From the NCBI GenBank assembly GCA_945875845.1, contig CAMCMB010000001.1, forward strand, positions 186,001-250,000: a DNA stretch of 64,000 nt. Reading direction: 5' to 3'. The translations under genes and the position numbers were made by a program. Origin of the DNA: Pirellula staleyi DSM 6068. GTDB lineage: Bacteria; Planctomycetota; Planctomycetia; Pirellulales; Pirellulaceae. Positions 18,064 to 28,756 of the stretch are shown here, piece after piece. Every line of letters starts with the position of its first letter. The stretch's first letter is position 1. Under the pieces are notes generated by a model. It searched no databases. It saw only the letters and a list, made by a program, of their open reading frames with translations, and had not been told where the DNA came from.

Positions 18064-18660
18064 ATGAGCAATAATCGCGAACCCGAAAGTGAATCAGAAA
18101 TCCGTGAACGGATGACTCGGCATTGGCTGGAGGCAGAACAAGCTGTCCGTGCCTACATTGCGGGGGCCGTCCGATCTTTTGTGGATCGCGAAGATCTACT
18201 GCAACAGGTTGCCTTAACCATCGCCCGGCGTTTTGACGAGTTTGACGAACAACGTCCCTTTCTAGCGTGGGCCCTCTGGCTAGCCAAATCGCGAGTTATC
18301 GATTTTTACCGTAGCCAAAATAGACAACAACAGTTTCGGAGCGATTTTCTCTTGGATAAGTATGCCGACACGTTGGTGCAGCGTCAGGAAGTTATTTCTC
18401 GCCGCCGTGAGGCGTTAGAACATTGTTTGGAAAAGCTGCCTGATCGATCTCGGGCTTTGATCCGCTTCAAGTATCAAGATGGGCTAAGGATCGAGCAAAT
18501 CGCCGAGACAATCCGATCTACGTCGGCCTCCGTTCGAGTCGCATTGTATTGGAGAAGGACGGTGGCAGGCACCCGGTGCTCCTCAATCGTGGAGCGGTGT
18601 GCGCCAGGCAACTCAGTTTGGCTCGACCGCATTGCAAGGAGAGACATTCACGCCGCGTAG
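18064..18660 (+). CDS. ECF sigma factor, C-terminus replaced
   Basis: The 198-residue frame begins like the planctomycete/verrucomicrobial ECF family: a region-2 block (REDLLQQVALTIARRFDEF, FLAWALWLAKSRVIDFYR) and region 4 (CLEKLPDRSRALIRFKYQDG, then RIEQIAETIRSTSASVRVAL). After VALYW at about residue 162 similarity to sigma factors ends and the frame reads into out-of-frame carboxylesterase sequence (RRTVAGTRCSS...), adding about 36 foreign residues. The recognition helix is mostly retained, so it might still work, but the natural end is lost. The anti-sigma/FecR-type partner that commonly follows such genes is missing. Confidence 0.7.
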   Translation: MSNNREPESESEIRERMTRHWLEAEQAVRAYIAGAVRSFVDREDLLQQVALTIARRFDEFDEQRPFLAWALWLAKSRVIDFYRSQNRQQQFRSDFLLDKYADTLVQRQEVISRRREALEHCLEKLPDRSRALIRFKYQDGLRIEQIAETIRSTSASVRVALYWRRTVAGTRCSSIVERCAPGNSVWLDRIARRDIHAA

Positions 18661-19861
18661 CTCGCAAAGCGAAGATTGCCTCTTCCTCAACATTTGGACT
18701 CCATCGGGTGCAACGGCCGAATCGAAGCTGCCGGTGTTGTTCTGGATTCATGGTGGTGCATTCATACAAGGTTCAGGGGGCCAACCGCGATACGACGGTA
18801 CCGAACTAGCCAAACGTGGCGTAGTCGTGATCACCATTAATTACCGACTTGGGTCGCTCGGTTTATTTGCACATCCTGCGTTGACCGCCGAGAGCAAGCC
18901 TGACGAGCCGCTGGGCAACTACTGTTTGCTCGACATGATCGCCGCACTCCGCTGGACTCGCGACAACGTGGCGGCTTTCGGCGGTGACCCGAGCAATGTG
19001 ACGATTTCCGGTTCCTCTGCGGGTGGCACCAGTTGTTTGTTCTTAATGGGAATTCCGCAGGCCGAGGGGCTGTTCCACAAAGCCATCATCCACAGCAGTG
19101 GCGGCATACAAAACATGCAAACCCTCTCCGAAGCGGAAGCAGCAGGTCTACGTTTGACTGAGAGACTGAAGCTAGGAGCTCAAGCAATCAGCACCGAATT
19201 GCGTCGGGTTCTTGTTGATGATATCGCGGTCGGAGTAGGAGCGATCCGCGAATTGAGTCTTCCAGTCAAACCGATCATCGATGGTCGCTTGGTAACGGCT
19301 GCTCCCGCAGATACTTTTTCGCAGGGCAGGCAAGTGAAGATTCCCGTGTTGATTGGAGCTGCCAACGGCGAGTCGGGAGCGAGACAGTTGGGTGACGAAG
19401 TGGCTACGGGAGGCGCGTTCGGATTTCAACGAAAGCTCGCCGACGACATGGTGCGAGCCGGTCAATCGGTATGGATGTTTCAATTGACCTATGTGCCACC
19501 TCAGGCTCGTGCAAGTCGCTTTGCTGCCCAGCATGGCGAGAGCGTCGCCTACGCCTTCGGAACCATTGGGCAGTCCATAGCGGCGCAATATGGATTTCGA
19601 AATGAGCAGGTTGCCAATAACGCGGCGCGTTCGCGTCGTGGCGGAGGTAACCGCCCGACAGGAGGTGGACGCGAAGACGATTCACAACCCGTCGAGGAAT
19701 CTGAACAGGGGCGAGAAATCAGTGCAGCCATGATGGAGTATTGGGTAGCCTTCATGCGTGATGGAAAACCGAGCGGTGAAAAGTTGTCCGTATGGCCGCC
19801 ATACAAGTCCACGGCACCTGAGACGATGGTTTTTGGTAACCAATGCATTTCAGCGAAGTAG
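18560..19861 (+). pseudogene. Carboxylesterase type B lacking its N-terminus
   Basis: Homology starts abruptly at RWQAPGAPQSWSGVR (18,560), without the signal peptide and first 60 or so residues expected in the family. It then covers SEDCLFLNIW, the oxyanion motif WIHGGAF, the nucleophile region ISGSSAGGTS, and a probable catalytic His in QHGESVAYAFG. The stop at 19,861 looks natural. The only nearby starts are internal (GTG at 18,599), so expression of a folded, exported enzyme is unlikely. The join to the sigma factor gene lies at about 18,550-18,560 and looks like a deletion scar. A Gly/Arg/Asp-rich insertion near residue 345 is low-complexity. Confidence 0.75.
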
Positions 19862-20005
19862 ACCGACTGGTATTTGATCTGTATAAACAGCTACCAAGGC
19901 CCAAACCGAGTACCGGGATGACAAATTGGATTCCAAGACTCGCGATACTTCTGTCCCTGCAGATTTTTGGAAGTTCCTCACAGAACAATATTGAAGAGAC
20001 GTACC

Positions 20006-21793
20006 ATGACTAGGCCCTTCATTCTCACGTTGTGTTCGATCCTCGCTATGGAATTGTTGGGGATGGCGTTTGCACAGGATTACAGGCAAGAAGGTCGATC
20101 ACAGCAGAAACCAGCATGGCTTACTCCGCAGGTCGAGAGTCCTCGCGTTGCCTATCATACGTTCGATAGCACAGCGGCTAAGTCCAGGGTGAGTTTCCAT
20201 CTCTACACTCCCGCAGCCTATGAGCGGGACACCGAAAAGCGGTTTCCGGTTGTTTATTGGCTTCATGGTTCGGGAGGCGGACTCGCAGGCATCCCCAAGG
20301 TCGCCGCTCACTTCGATGCTGCTATCGAAGCTGGAAAGACACCGCCATGTTTTATCGTTTTCGTCAATGGACTTGTCGAAGGCATGTACGTTGATTGGAA
20401 AGATGGCTCAACGCCTCTGGAAACGGTTATCGTCAAAGAACTCGTGCCGCATATCGACGCGACGTATCGAACGATCGCAACACGGGAAGGCAGATTGCTC
20501 GATGGCTATAGCATGGGTGGCTACGGTGCTGCGAGGCTTGGTTTTAAATATCACGATCTCTTTCGATTCGTTTCCATGTTGGGGGGCGGACCACTGCAAG
20601 CTGAACTGATTCAGACACCGCGCGCAGGGAGGCAACGCGCAGCTGAAATTTTAAAACAAGTCTACGGAGGCGATCAAGAGTATTTCAAAAGCGTCAGTCC
20701 ACGGCAACTTGCAGAGAGGAACGCGGAGGCGATTATCCAGAGTTCGCACATTCGCATGGTATGTGGCGATCAGGATGAAACGTTTGCCAATAACCTCGCT
20801 TTTCACGAGTACCTCGAAAGACTCGCGATCCCGCATAGTTGGACCGTGCTAAAAGGAATTGACCACAACCCAATGAGGACGCTCGAAGCGCTGGGCGATT
20901 CCAACTGGGAGTTTTATCGCCTGGCATTCGAGCTAGCGAAGAGGACCAACACGCCACCTCGCAAATCGGAGATAGAGATTCAGTTCAAGGTCAAGGGGGT
21001 GGAGCGTCGCGCTATGATTGTGAACGCCTCGACTGATGGTACGAGCAGGCCGGTGGTCATCGCGCTTCACGGTGGCCAAGGCAGCGCTGAGATCATGCGT
21101 AGCAACTCGGGTTTCGACCCTGTGGCCAAGGCGAATGGTTTCATGGTCGTCTATGGTGAAGGTACCGATTTCGGCGGCAAACGTCATGCTTGGAACACCG
21201 GCTTTCTTTTGCGGAGACAAGTACGCGATTCAGACGATATCGCCTACTTGGATACACTGATTGATAAACTCATCAGTGAACATAACGGTGATCCAGCGCG
21301 AATCTACATGACCGGTGGTTCTAACGGCGGCATGATGACGTTTGTATATGCCGTGGCTCGGTCGGATCGCCTCGCCGCTGTCGCACCCGTGGTTGCGTCG
21401 ATGTTCACGTTCGACAGAAAGCCATCGAATCCTTTGCCAATCCTGATCATCAATGGAGCAAAAGATGAAGAAGTTCCGTTGGAAGGAGGCATGAGCCGGA
21501 ACCCGCTTGTCCGTCGAGCGCAGGATGCTCCCTATATGCCTCTGAAAGACGTTGTACAATTCTGGGTTGTGGCGAACAAGTCGCAAAGTCCCCCACATGT
21601 CAGCACGAAAGGTACGGTGACAACCTCGGTCTACTCGGCGACTACCGATGGTGCTGTTACAGAGTTCGTCGTCGACTCTGCCGGCGGGCATGGCTGGCCA
21701 GGCGCACGTTCCCGACGAGACGGAAATCCCCCCATCCAATCTTTCTCCGGTGCAGAGATAGTTTGGGAGTTCTTCAAAGACAAAAATCGCTAA
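20006..21793 (+). CDS. Exported tandem esterase with two alpha/beta-hydrolase domains
   Basis: The 595-residue protein has a signal peptide (residues 1-23) and two complete esterase domains. The first (about 45-310) resembles esterase-D/CE1 enzymes: YWLHGSGGG, nucleophile Ser169 in DGYSMGGYG, and a late His in GIDHNP. The second (about 325-595) resembles secreted polyhydroxybutyrate depolymerase/feruloyl esterases of the LpqC type: ALHGGQGSAE, Ser439 in TGGSNGGMM, and GGHGWPG with the catalytic His. Both triads look intact. The start at 20,006 was preferred over one 39 bases upstream because the signal peptide begins there. A role in de-esterifying polysaccharides or polyesters outside the cytoplasm is inferred. 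Confidence 0.85.
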   Translation: MTRPFILTLCSILAMELLGMAFAQDYRQEGRSQQKPAWLTPQVESPRVAYHTFDSTAAKSRVSFHLYTPAAYERDTEKRFPVVYWLHGSGGGLAGIPKVAAHFDAAIEAGKTPPCFIVFVNGLVEGMYVDWKDGSTPLETVIVKELVPHIDATYRTIATREGRLLDGYSMGGYGAARLGFKYHDLFRFVSMLGGGPLQAELIQTPRAGRQRAAEILKQVYGGDQEYFKSVSPRQLAERNAEAIIQSSHIRMVCGDQDETFANNLAFHEYLERLAIPHSWTVLKGIDHNPMRTLEALGDSNWEFYRLAFELAKRTNTPPRKSEIEIQFKVKGVERRAMIVNASTDGTSRPVVIALHGGQGSAEIMRSNSGFDPVAKANGFMVVYGEGTDFGGKRHAWNTGFLLRRQVRDSDDIAYLDTLIDKLISEHNGDPARIYMTGGSNGGMMTFVYAVARSDRLAAVAPVVASMFTFDRKPSNPLPILIINGAKDEEVPLEGGMSRNPLVRRAQDAPYMPLKDVVQFWVVANKSQSPPHVSTKGTVTTSVYSATTDGAVTEFVVDSAGGHGWPGARSRRDGNPPIQSFSGAEIVWEFFKDKNR

Positions 21794-21960
21794 CCAAAGT
21801 GCAGCCCTATGTGCATTGCGAAATCATGGCCTGAATTTGCGCTGTCAACAGAATGATGCCCTCAAGAACTTGCCCCGATTGCTTCCCGTCTGGGATATCC
21901 TGTTCGTCACCTTCTATATGCCTCAAGAGCGCTGGTATGCATGTTGATTACCCGATAGGT

Positions 21961-24048
21961 TTACTTCTCTTTTGAAAGCAACTGCAGGGCGTCAACAATG
22001 ACAAAGCCTACGGTTTGATGGTTGCTTATGGTGATGGTCGTCTCAACTCCGCTTTCTAGTTGCACGTTGCCAACAGATTTGAAATATTGGCCCGAGGGCA
22101 GTGGCTGAGTTTGATCCACGGAAAAATGTTTTATTTGAGAACCGCTTGTGACGATTACGGGAACATTTGTCGCGCGGGTCTCGTGTGCCGAGTAGCTCAT
22201 CAACAAATGATAGGCACCTGATTTCGGTACCGTGATTTGAAATATCGCGGTCGCTCTACCATCGCCTTCTGTTTTTTTGCTTGGCGAGCCGCTGAAGACA
22301 TAGCCGCTTCCGATGTGCGGTTTGAAATTCGCCGAGTGGGACCACTGGCCCGTCAACTTCGCACTTGCATCATCGAGCACGATTCCCGGCAGCGTTTTTG
22401 CGTCAACGAAACCGCTTGCTGATGGCGATTTTGAGAAATCTGGCAAGTCCAGAACCTGCTTCTGCGCCAGTAATCGCTCACGAAGTTTTGGATACGGCAG
22501 CCCCTGGACAGGCGCATCGCTACGGGATGCCAATGCTGCAGCGATCCCCGCGCTTTGCCCGACGATCATCCAGGTTCCTTCGATCCGCAGCGACGAAATG
22601 CCGACGTGCGTGCACGACAGAGCCACCGGCACAACCAAGTTGTCGCACTGCTCAAGCTTGGGCACGATGGAGCGATACGGGACGTGGTAAGCGTAGCCCT
22701 GCTTAGGATTGGCTCGCCTTACTGGGAAGATCGTCCCCTCATTGATAACGCCGCCGCCTTTCAAAGCGATGCGCTGGCAGTCATGGGAGTCGATCGGGAA
22801 CGATGAGATTGCGATCGGGTCATCTTTTTCCGGCGTGTCGAGAATATCCTTCTGGCTGATGACATACATCCCTTTCATTCTTCGCGACTCGCGGATGTAG
22901 AGCGATGGCGAGAAGTGGCCATAACTCGCGAACTCGTCTTTGCACAACCCAAGCTTGGAATACTTGTCGCGAATGCTTGCGGGGACGGACGGATCCGTCT
23001 TCAGGAAATGGATCAATTCGAGTGTGTATTGTTTATGTTTTTCCCAGATCTTCTTTCTCCCCTTTTCGTCGGCCGAATGCCATTCGTTTCCTCCGCCGAT
23101 CAAGCCCATTGAGAATTGCCCGCCAATCGAATTGTTGCCGTCAAGCTTGTTGCCGGGCAAAGGGTAAAGGTCAAAGCCGACACGTTTTTCTCCTGCCGTC
23201 AAAGCGCGGCGGAGGATCTCGAACACGGCCGGATCATAGTTGACCGGCTCGGGCATTGGCACGCGGTTGTCTGGAGCCTCGGTCAAACACAGCCGGAAGC
23301 TGTAAGTCATAACGTTCTTGTCACCGGCTTCCTCTGGCCCAGCATCATCGGTTGTGAGCAGGGGCAACAGTTCGCCCTCGTCGTCGAAGCCGTTAATATC
23401 CATCCTTTTTTTGGGGTACTGCTTTCCGGCCAGCGACTCGCCGTATTCCTCACGGCCTTCACGCCCGATCGTCCAGTCTACACCTGCGGCCGCCATGAGG
23501 TCACCTTCATACGTTCCGTCAATAAAGACTCTAGCAGCAAAAGCTCGGTTCTTGGTTAGCAGCGACATGATCCGTGGGCCGTCTTTCGTAACCGCTTGTA
23601 GATAGCAATTGGTTAGTACCTTCACACCAGCTTCGTCGAGCATCTGCATCGTCACCCGCATGGCGACATGCGGTTCGAAGGTCCACAGAGCCTGGTCCTT
23701 CACCGATGGATCGTAGGGAGCATTAAGTCCACGACTTGTGTAATCTTTGACCACGCGAGTGTGCCATTCATCGAACAGACCCATCACCGTACTGCGGACC
23801 ATCTGGTTCGAATCGCAGTGGCTCAACCCGCCAGTGCTCATCGCTCCGACGTGATCGCTCGGTTCAAGCAAAATCACCGAAGCCCCTTCGCGAGCAGCGG
23901 CAATGGCAGCACAGAATCCGCCGGGCGTTGCCCCATAGACAATGACGTCGGCATCGTTTTCGGCCATTACTTTCTGACCGATGCTCGCGATCAAAGCCAT
24001 CGTAAACAGGAAGCGTCGAATCCAGGTTGTCATATGTATTTGCATCAT
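21961..24048 (-). CDS. Exported FAD-dependent oxidoreductase with C-terminal golvesin-like domain
   Basis: The 695-residue protein has a signal peptide followed by a Rossmann FAD-binding motif (VIVYGATPGGFCAAIAAARE), STGGLSHCD and the SLRIEGTWMIVGQSAG segment of the FAD-dependent oxidoreductase family (PF12831) abundant in planctomycetes. The last 130 residues form a beta-rich module (SGYVFSGSPSKK, YHLLMSYSAHETRATNVPV, VDALQL) like the golvesin/xanthan-lyase CBM-like domain. It likely acts on a carbohydrate-derived substrate outside the cytoplasm, but the reaction is unknown. A second ATG five codons in is an equally possible start. Confidence 0.82.
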   Translation of the reverse strand: MMQIHMTTWIRRFLFTMALIASIGQKVMAENDADVIVYGATPGGFCAAIAAAREGASVILLEPSDHVGAMSTGGLSHCDSNQMVRSTVMGLFDEWHTRVVKDYTSRGLNAPYDPSVKDQALWTFEPHVAMRVTMQMLDEAGVKVLTNCYLQAVTKDGPRIMSLLTKNRAFAARVFIDGTYEGDLMAAAGVDWTIGREGREEYGESLAGKQYPKKRMDINGFDDEGELLPLLTTDDAGPEEAGDKNVMTYSFRLCLTEAPDNRVPMPEPVNYDPAVFEILRRALTAGEKRVGFDLYPLPGNKLDGNNSIGGQFSMGLIGGGNEWHSADEKGRKKIWEKHKQYTLELIHFLKTDPSVPASIRDKYSKLGLCKDEFASYGHFSPSLYIRESRRMKGMYVISQKDILDTPEKDDPIAISSFPIDSHDCQRIALKGGGVINEGTIFPVRRANPKQGYAYHVPYRSIVPKLEQCDNLVVPVALSCTHVGISSLRIEGTWMIVGQSAGIAAALASRSDAPVQGLPYPKLRERLLAQKQVLDLPDFSKSPSASGFVDAKTLPGIVLDDASAKLTGQWSHSANFKPHIGSGYVFSGSPSKKTEGDGRATAIFQITVPKSGAYHLLMSYSAHETRATNVPVIVTSGSQIKHFSVDQTQPLPSGQYFKSVGNVQLESGVETTITISNHQTVGFVIVDALQLLSKEK

Positions 24049-24505
24049 CCATCAACAGCGCATTGCTTGCACCAAGACGCTTCCGTCTCTGGGCTTGCGA
24101 GCGGCTAGAGTAGGTTCTTTTTGGCCACGGCAGATCAAGCATGAATTGTAGCCTATGTCAGGACCATTTGCTCCCTCTTCAACGAGCGGCTACCTCATAC
24201 AAAAGCGGGGACAGTTGCTCTGCTACGGACGGATCACCAGATTCGATTTGCGACAGGATTTGCGTGACGTCGGACATAGGTGCATGCGAGAATCACTTCT
24301 ACAGGGTATCCTATGGGTACGCCCATCTGCGAATTGTTTGGTGGGCGTTCGCACGCGTATCACCCAGGACTCCTGCCCGAAGGGAGCTGCGTGGTGAAGA
24401 GCCGTTTCAGTAAGCCTTCGTCCCTTGGCGATTGAGGAACAAGAGGCCGGTTTCAAAGCTCTCGCGAACCAATCCAGAACCAACCCCAGCTCGAAAGATA
24501 ATAGG
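24049..24505. other. Intergenic region between divergent genes
   Basis: About 450 bases separate the FAD oxidoreductase and the broken sialate-O-acetylesterase gene. Several short frames occur but none has a recognisable product; no repeat was noticed. Confidence 0.3.
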
Positions 24506-26223
24506 ATGATGATCAACCCTTTGGTGCGAATCGTGACGCTTCTCGTGATAGCGGCGTTTTCGCATTTCACGAAGGCCACCGGGCACGACCCGGTCATCGT
24601 TCCTGACTTCACCAAGGGTGCGAAAATCCCGATGGAACGTCTCGCATATGTGACAGGGTCTGGATGTCCTATTTGACTGGGCCGTACGATGGCAGTGCCA
24701 ATGGCGAAGGCTTGGGGAGATTGACTACAGGCTTTGGCGCACGCGGAGACCGACCCACTAAAAATGGTGGAAAGATCGGGCCTGAGTTCACCTTCGGTAT
24801 CACGATGGAGAAAGAGCTAAAGGAACCCATCCTGATCATCAAGACCGCTTGGGGCGGCAGATCACTCAACACCGAATTTCGCCCACCCAGTGCTGGGCCA
24901 TATAAACTGCCTAAGCAGGTTTAAGACGAGTGGGACAAACATCCGCAGGGTGCTCACGGCATTCCCAAGCTTGAGGATCGGAACAAATGGCAGGAAGACA
25001 AGACTGCCGCTTCAGGTGTATTTTACCGCATGATGGTTGAGCACGTGAAAAAGGTGCTCGCAGATCCCTCTCGGGTCTGCCCCGCTTTTGATCCCAATTC
25101 GGGCTATGAACTCGCAGGTTTTGTATGGCTTCAAGGTTTCAACGATCTTGTCGACGGCCAGACCTATCCGAATGGCAATTATGACGAGTACTCGCGACTC
25201 TTGGCACACTTCATCCGCGACGTGCGCCATGACCTTTCCGCCCCGAAGATGCCATTCGTCATCGGTGTACTCGGTGTCGATGGCGAGAAGAACGTAAACT
25301 TCCGAAAAGCCATGGCTGCTCCGGCTGCCATGCCCGAGTTCCAGGGAAATGTGGTTGCTGTCGATACCGCTCCTTTTTGGGATCGTGACATCGAAGCTGC
25401 AGAACCCAAGCAGCGTGAGTATAACGATATCGTCGGTACGGCTCACACATTGAAGGCCGATGGTACGCTCGATACTCAGCGGAAATGGGATAAGTTCTGG
25501 AAGCCGATTGGTAAGCCTTTACCAGAGGAGCGAAACTGGCACTTCGTCACGGTCGATGCCACCGAATCGAAAGACAAATTGAAAGAGTTCACCGATAGGC
25601 GATTCCGCGATATTTCACTGCCCGCCGGACTGGCGAATTGGGTTATGCCTGACTTCGACGACAGTCAATGGACTGTAGGTAAGGCACCCATCGGCAAGGG
25701 CGTCTGGAAACACAGCGGAATCACTTTGAACAACTATTCCTCAAATTGGGGAGAGGAAGAGTTCCTGCTAATACGTTCCACTTTTGAAGTAGATAACCTG
25801 GACTACGATTCCTACCGCCTCGCGATCTTGGCGAGACAGGGGTTCCATGTTTATTTGAACGGCCAAAAGATTCACACCTACATCTGGTGGCAGGATAAGC
25901 CACACTACAGATCGATCGTCCTCGACAAGGAAAAGACTCGGTATTTGAAGATAGGGAAGAACGTCTTGGCGGTTTATGCCAACGACCAATACTCTCCGAA
26001 ATCCGCAGATCATTTTGCCGCTCTCGATGCCTGGGTTGAAGGAATCACTAAAGTGGATCAGGAGAAGCTAGACCTCGCTTTGGAGGAGGTCCTTTCACCC
26101 AAAGACCGAGAAGCACTGAAGGGTGCATCCAATGGAGGCTACCATTACTTCGGCAGTGCAAAAATCTTTGCTCAGATGGGCAAAGCCTTTGCCGAAGCAA
26201 ACCTTAGGCTCATCAAGAAGTGA
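24506..26223 (+). pseudogene. Broken sialate O-acetylesterase (SASA family)
   Basis: A signal peptide (MMINPLVRIVTLLVIAAFSH) leads into a short segment that ends at about 24,675. The family then continues in another frame with YLTGPYDGS, KIGPEFTFG and ILIIKTAWGGRSL, hits an in-frame TAA at 24,922-24,924, and resumes in the same frame (DEWDKHPQG) to the natural end at 26,223. The nucleophile block GQSNM expected near the N-terminus is absent, indicating an internal deletion as well. The downstream part still shows FVWLQGFND and a beta-rich C-terminal domain. With a deletion, a frameshift and a nonsense codon the gene is almost certainly dead. Confidence 0.8.
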
Positions 26224-26568
26224 GAACTCAGGACACTTCTCGTTGTTCGCCACCGCATGCAGTCTTACCCTACCAGCGAAGCGGCCGTGAGGCTGGGCAA
26301 TCGAGCCGTCAGCGAGATTGCCGGAGAGGGCTGCTCCTCCCCAAACGCAGCTTGGGGCGGTTGAAGTTGATGGCGATCAGCGAGAAGTCGCGAAATCAGT
26401 CTTAGAGATTTCCAATGCGCCGCAAGCTCCGTTGTGAACTGCTGAGATCGACGGTCAACCGAGCAGCGCCGAAAGATAGTTGGCATTGTCCGGACCTGCC
26501 TCATCAGGAAACATTGTCCGAAGGACTTGCGTTAAGGTTGCGATTTGGCCCAGCAATAAAACAGGCGG
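26224..26568. other. Intergenic region before sensor kinase
   Basis: No gene is convincing. The sensor kinase downstream seems to begin abruptly, so part of this stretch may be a deleted or degenerate N-terminal region. Confidence 0.25.
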
Positions 26569-27888
26569 GTGGCATACGGCAGAAGGCCGCGGCAGCTAGA
26601 ATTGAGCACCGGAAAAGACCCTTTGAGTTCAGTTGTGTTCTCAAGAATGCAGGATATCGGTTGTCCGCTTGTCGCGGACAGTAAGCAGCGTTTTCAGTTC
26701 GAAAAATTATTGAGCGAACTTTCCGCAAAATTCATCAATGTTTCCGCCGAGCGGGTCGATTCGCAGATTAAATGGGGCTTGCAGCAGATTGTAGAACTGC
26801 TTGGGATCGACCGAAGTGGCCTGGGGCAAGTGTCAGCAGATAGGAAGCAAATCGTGGTGACGCATTCCTATGAACTTCCAGGCATTCCACCATCGGCAGG
26901 ATTTCTGTTGGATTCGCGGTTCCCCTACTTTGCTAAAATGGTCTATCAAGGGGTGGTCATTCGATTGCCCGATGAATTGCCGCTTGAGGCATCCCGCGAG
27001 CGAGAGTATTGCGCTCAAACTGGTCTGAGATCTAACGTGACAATTCCGTTGGTGGTAATGGGCTCGGTTGTTGGCGAGATCGGTTTCACTTCATTTCGTT
27101 CGGATCGAAAGTTACCCGACGACCTGATTCCGCGACCTCGAATGATCGGTGATATCTTCACCAACGCATTAGCACGCAAGCGAGCCGACGAAGAATTGCG
27201 TGTCAATGAACAATCGCTCAAACAAGCCAGAGTAGACCTTCGGCAGCTAACATCCAAGCTTATTTATTCTCAAGAGGAAGAACGAGCTCGAATCGCTCGT
27301 GAGATGCACGATGATTGGACGCAGCGATTGGCTTTGCTGGGAATCGACGCAGCAAAATTGTTGAGTCAACTTGAATCGAATGATGTTGCGTTACCGCTTG
27401 TTGTTGCGATGCAAGATAAGGTGAAGGTTTTAGCCGAGGACGTACATGCCCTCTCCCGACAGCTTCATCCATCGATTATCAACGACTTGGGCTTAACCGA
27501 AGCATTGCGATCGGAGTGTGCCAGTTTTGCGAATCGAGAGGGGATTGATATTGATTATTCGCCTGCAAATGTACCGATGAAATTGCTCAAGGATGTCGCT
27601 CTGTGCATCTACCGAGTCGCTCAAGAAAGTTTGCGAAATGTTGCCAAGCATTCGGCGGTGAACTCGGCATCGGTAATGCTGGTTGCCGACGAGAGTGAGT
27701 TGCGGTTGCGCATCGAAGATTGTGGTATCGGATTCGATCCGAAAGATATACGTTCTCAACCAGGTCTCGGACTATCCAGCATGAAGGAATGAGTCAGTCT
27801 GATTCAGGGAATCCTTACGATTGACTCCGCACGAGGGAAAGGTACGACCGTCGAGGTACGAGTGCCTTTGGAGGGTGGTAACCGATGA
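26569..27888 (+). pseudogene. NarL-type GAF sensor histidine kinase with premature stop
   Basis: The frame encodes a GAF-like domain (about residues 45-200), a HisKA_3 dimerisation helix with His247 in ARIAREMHDDWTQRL, and an ATPase domain with VAQESLRNVAKHS (N box) and DCGIGFDP (G1). It meets TGA at 27,790-27,792 just after GLGLSSMKE. Read through that stop, it continues in frame with VSLIQGILTIDS and GKGTTVEVRVPL, the expected G2 end, to 27,888. A CGA-to-TGA change is the simplest cause. The restored stop overlaps the regulator ATG (ATGA), showing an original operon. The GTG start at 26,569 is uncertain; ATG at 26,647 is an alternative. The truncated kinase lacks the last 32 residues or so. 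Confidence 0.8.
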
Positions 27889-28529
27889 GTCTCTCACGTA
27901 TTTTGATCGCCGATGACCATAAAATTCTCGCTGAGGGAGTACGAAGCTTGCTCGAACCTGAGTTTGAAGTGGTCGCAGTAGTGTCTGATGGCCGCGAACT
28001 TATAGACGCAGCGAAAACCCATTTGCCCGACATTATTGTCTCGGATATTACGATGCCATGTTTGAGCGGCATCGAGGCGGCGGTGCAGCTGCGAGACGCC
28101 GGAGTTGCAGCCAAGTTTATATTCCTGACCATGCACAGCGACGTGGCATACGCTCGTCGCGCCCTCGAAGCAGGGGCGGCTGGTTATGTGCTGAAGCATT
28201 CGGTTTCGTCGGAATTAGTCACCGCCATCCGCGAAGCGATTCAAGGGCGAACCTATCTCACTCCTCTGATCGCTGGAGGGCTTCTGCAATCCTACCGTGA
28301 CGGTGATTCGGCATCGCACGAAGCACCGCAGCGGCTTACTGCGCGGCAACGTGAAGTACTACAGCTAGTTGCCGAAGGCCGATCGGCCAAAGAAGTCGCG
28401 GCTAAGTTAGGAGTTTCCGTACGGACAGCTGAAGCCCACAAGGCCAACGTCATGACGGCTCTGGAGCTCCGGAGTACCGCTGAGTTGGTTCAATACGCCA
28501 TCCGCAACGGCCTCATTTCGGTCGATTGA
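27885..28529 (+). CDS. NarL/FixJ family response regulator
   Basis: The 214-residue protein has a receiver domain with the acidic pair Asp10-Asp11, phospho-acceptor Asp54 in IIVSDITMP, and the conserved Thr/Lys (FLTMHS, VLKHS). A LuxR-type helix-turn-helix follows (about 150-205: LTARQREVLQLVAEG, KEVAAKLGVSVRTAEAHK). It is the cognate regulator of the histidine kinase that overlaps it by four bases. Because the kinase gene carries a premature stop, the regulator may now be unphosphorylated or cross-talk with other kinases. No target operator could be identified. Confidence 0.9.
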   Translation: MSLSRILIADDHKILAEGVRSLLEPEFEVVAVVSDGRELIDAAKTHLPDIIVSDITMPCLSGIEAAVQLRDAGVAAKFIFLTMHSDVAYARRALEAGAAGYVLKHSVSSELVTAIREAIQGRTYLTPLIAGGLLQSYRDGDSASHEAPQRLTARQREVLQLVAEGRSAKEVAAKLGVSVRTAEAHKANVMTALELRSTAELVQYAIRNGLISVD

Positions 28530-28756
28530 ATCGAGCCGTGGCATAGGCATTCAGCCTGTGGTGTTTGATTGACAGCCCTGGATGCTTATGGCTCTTGTTT
28601 CCCGCAAGATCCTGGCGAAACGTGTCGCTGCTGCCGTTGGCACTGCGCTTTGCGCAATGTAGTTGTCGTATTTTTGCGAATGGTATCCACTGCCCGCAGA
28701 CCATACATTTTATCTCGAAATGATGACCCGCAGCACAGACCAGTGGAATCCTGATT

